Under the pieces are notes generated by a model that was not told the origin of the DNA, did no database searches, and saw only the letters and a program-made list of their open reading frames with translations. Of a stretch of 64,000 bases of DNA, positions 62,807-64,000 are shown piece by piece. Every line of letters starts with the position of its first letter. Positions within the stretch are counted from its first letter, which is position 1. A program made the translations under genes and the position numbers. Location: the NCBI RefSeq assembly GCF_025947145.1, contig NZ_CP109999.1, positions 3,038,001-3,102,000 on the forward strand, in the 5' to 3' direction. The DNA is from Flavobacterium sp. N1994 (lineage in GTDB: Bacteria > Bacteroidota > Bacteroidia > Flavobacteriales > Flavobacteriaceae).

Positions 62807-63721
62807 ATGCTACAATTAAATGTAAAAAACGAAACGTCAAGATTAAGAGCCGTAGTGCTCGGTTCCGCCGTTAATAATGGTCCAACACCAACAAAAGAAG
62901 AAGCTTACGATCCCAAATCACTAGAACACATTCTAGCAGGAACCTATCCTGTAGAAGAGGATATGGTCAAAGAAATGGAAGCTTTTAATCAAGTATTTCA
63001 AAAGTATGAGGTACAAGTTTTTCGTCCTGAAATGATTGAAAACTATAACCAAATCTTTACCCGTGACATCGGATTCGTCATTGATGATATTTTTATTAAG
63101 GCTAATATTTTGCCTGATAGGGAACGAGAATTAGATGCCGTCCAGTATGTTATTGATCAAATCAATCCAGCAAAAGTGGTGCGTCCTCCAGAGGAAGTGC
63201 ATATTGAAGGCGGAGACGTGATGCTTTGGAACGATTATATTTTCATAGGAACTTATAAGGGTTCTGATTACAAAGATTACATTACAGCCCGAACCAATAT
63301 GGCAGGGGTCAATTATATCAAAGCATTATTTCCCAATAAAATGGTGAAAGAATTTGATTTAGTCAAGTCAAAATTAGAAGCTCGAGACAATGCCTTACAC
63401 TTAGATTGTTGTTTTCAACCTGTGGGTAAGAACAAAGGAATCATCTATAAAAGTGGCTTCCGTGAAGAAGCAGATTATGTGTTTTTAGTGAAATTATTTG
63501 GCAAAGAAAACCTCTTTCACATCACTCGAGACGAAATGTATGACATGAATTCCAATGTGTTTTCAATAGACGATACTGTAGTGGTTTCTGAAAAAAACTT
63601 TACAAGATTAAATCATTGGCTTCGTAATAATGGCTTTACAGTAGAAGAAATACCATACGCAGAGATTGCTAAACAAGAAGGACTGTTGAGATGTTCAACA
63701 TTACCGTTAATAAGAGACTAA
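62807..63721 (+). CDS. Arginine deiminase/DDAH-family guanidino hydrolase
   Basis: A 304-residue pentein-fold enzyme of the arginine deiminase/dimethylarginase superfamily, which hydrolyse guanidino groups. The acidic substrate site and catalytic His/Cys are visible: IFTRDIGFV, HIEGGDVML, LHLDCCFQP, and the C-terminal Cys in LLRCSTLPL. I use ATG 62807; a longer reading starts at a TTG (62783) inside the -7 box. It is followed after one base by a CtlX-like gene, so the pair may act in arginine/citrulline breakdown. The exact substrate is not certain. Confidence 0.85.
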   Translation: MLQLNVKNETSRLRAVVLGSAVNNGPTPTKEEAYDPKSLEHILAGTYPVEEDMVKEMEAFNQVFQKYEVQVFRPEMIENYNQIFTRDIGFVIDDIFIKANILPDRERELDAVQYVIDQINPAKVVRPPEEVHIEGGDVMLWNDYIFIGTYKGSDYKDYITARTNMAGVNYIKALFPNKMVKEFDLVKSKLEARDNALHLDCCFQPVGKNKGIIYKSGFREEADYVFLVKLFGKENLFHITRDEMYDMNSNVFSIDDTVVVSEKNFTRLNHWLRNNGFTVEEIPYAEIAKQEGLLRCSTLPLIRD

Positions 63722-63722
63722 C

Positions 63723-64000
63723 ATGAAACAAACTACCAATGCCATACTGATGATTCGCCCTGTAGCGTTTCGTATGAACGAGCAAACTGCCGTAAATAAT
63801 TATTATCAAAAAGTACTGGACGGACTCTCGCCAGAAACGGTAAATGCTAAGGCTCAAGCCGAGTTTGATGCGTTTGTCAATAAATTGCGAAAAGTAGGTG
63901 TGCAGGTAACTGTCGTCGAAGATACTTTAGAGCCTAATACGCCAGACAGTATTTTTCCTAACAACTGGATTTCCTTTCACGAAAGTGGAGATGTGGTGTT
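63723..64000 (+). CDS. ctlX: CtlX-like citrulline-utilisation hydrolase, N-terminal part (cut by window end)
   Basis: The first 92 residues of a pentein-family hydrolase: MKQTTNAILMIRPVAFRMNE, then QTAVNNYYQK, and PDSIFPNNWISFHESGDVV. The MIRP...N.QTA and IFPNNWIS signatures match the CtlX family annotated for citrulline use. It is one base after the arginine deiminase-like gene and runs off the window. Its catalytic Cys is outside the view. The family name is from recalled similarity. Confidence 0.75.
   Translation, partial: MKQTTNAILMIRPVAFRMNEQTAVNNYYQKVLDGLSPETVNAKAQAEFDAFVNKLRKVGVQVTVVEDTLEPNTPDSIFPNNWISFHESGDVV

Overview
The window looks like a chromosomal segment of a Flavobacterium-like member of the Bacteroidota. 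Base composition is strongly A+T rich. Many genes are preceded by the Bacteroidota -7 box TAnnTTTG rather than by E. coli-type promoters or Shine-Dalgarno sites. Type IX secretion (T9SS) is implied twice: by the regulator PorX, and by C-terminal T9SS type A sorting domains on two exported proteins. SecD and SecF are fused, and the housekeeping protein lengths (GyrB 646 aa, GltB 1504 aa) fit this group. No rRNA, tRNA or CRISPR array was recognised.

Layout. 1-4855: end of a surface-polysaccharide cluster (two GT4-like and one GT2 glycosyltransferase, an FdtA-like sugar ketoisomerase, a 2OG-Fe(II) oxygenase, a polytopic membrane protein). 4824-10958: FtsE, a large periplasmic TPR protein with an outer-membrane barrel partner, and a Gre-like protein. 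11115-19397: asnB, gyrB, mdh and secDF, with a 22-bp palindromic repeat array between mdh and secDF. 19497-23574: small membrane proteins, then ald, tsaE and porX on the minus strand. 23740-27628: a CstB-like persulfide dioxygenase/rhodanese fusion, a tiny Cys/Lys-rich secreted peptide and an M13 metallopeptidase lipoprotein. 27670-33235 (minus): a lipoprotein superoxide dismutase, an acyl-CoA-binding protein, psd, cdsA and a LUD protein, then ftsH and rsfS. birA diverges from rsfS.

34078-41003 (minus): two small lipoproteins and gltD-gltB (glutamate synthase). 41334-45679: sucC, then a three-gene lipid-linked glycosylation module. 45867-52910: a LytS/LytTR-type two-component pair, a T9SS-exported protein and a cytosolic TPR hybrid histidine kinase. 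52911-53625: a long intergenic region dominated by a 21-bp palindromic repeat array, leading into gltA. 54910-58120: the most accessory-looking stretch, with an IS1595-type transposase and an overlapping small ORF, a HicB/HicA-like pair, two coupled tiny ORFs and a G+C-richer non-coding patch. 58121-62726: a two-gene surface-protein operon (repetitive fibre-like protein plus a T9SS-sorted protein). 62807-64000: arginine deiminase-like and CtlX-like guanidino-group hydrolases, the latter cut by the window end.

Functionally the window joins central nitrogen and carbon metabolism (asnB, gltBD, ald, mdh, sucC, gltA) with envelope biogenesis (psd, cdsA, secDF, ftsH, TPR/barrel pair, glycosyltransferases) and T9SS-linked surface display. 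The most unusual non-coding feature is a pair of tandem arrays of tiny palindromes spaced by about two DNA turns, one beside mdh/secDF and one before gltA. All calls rest on reading the sequence; no database search was run.
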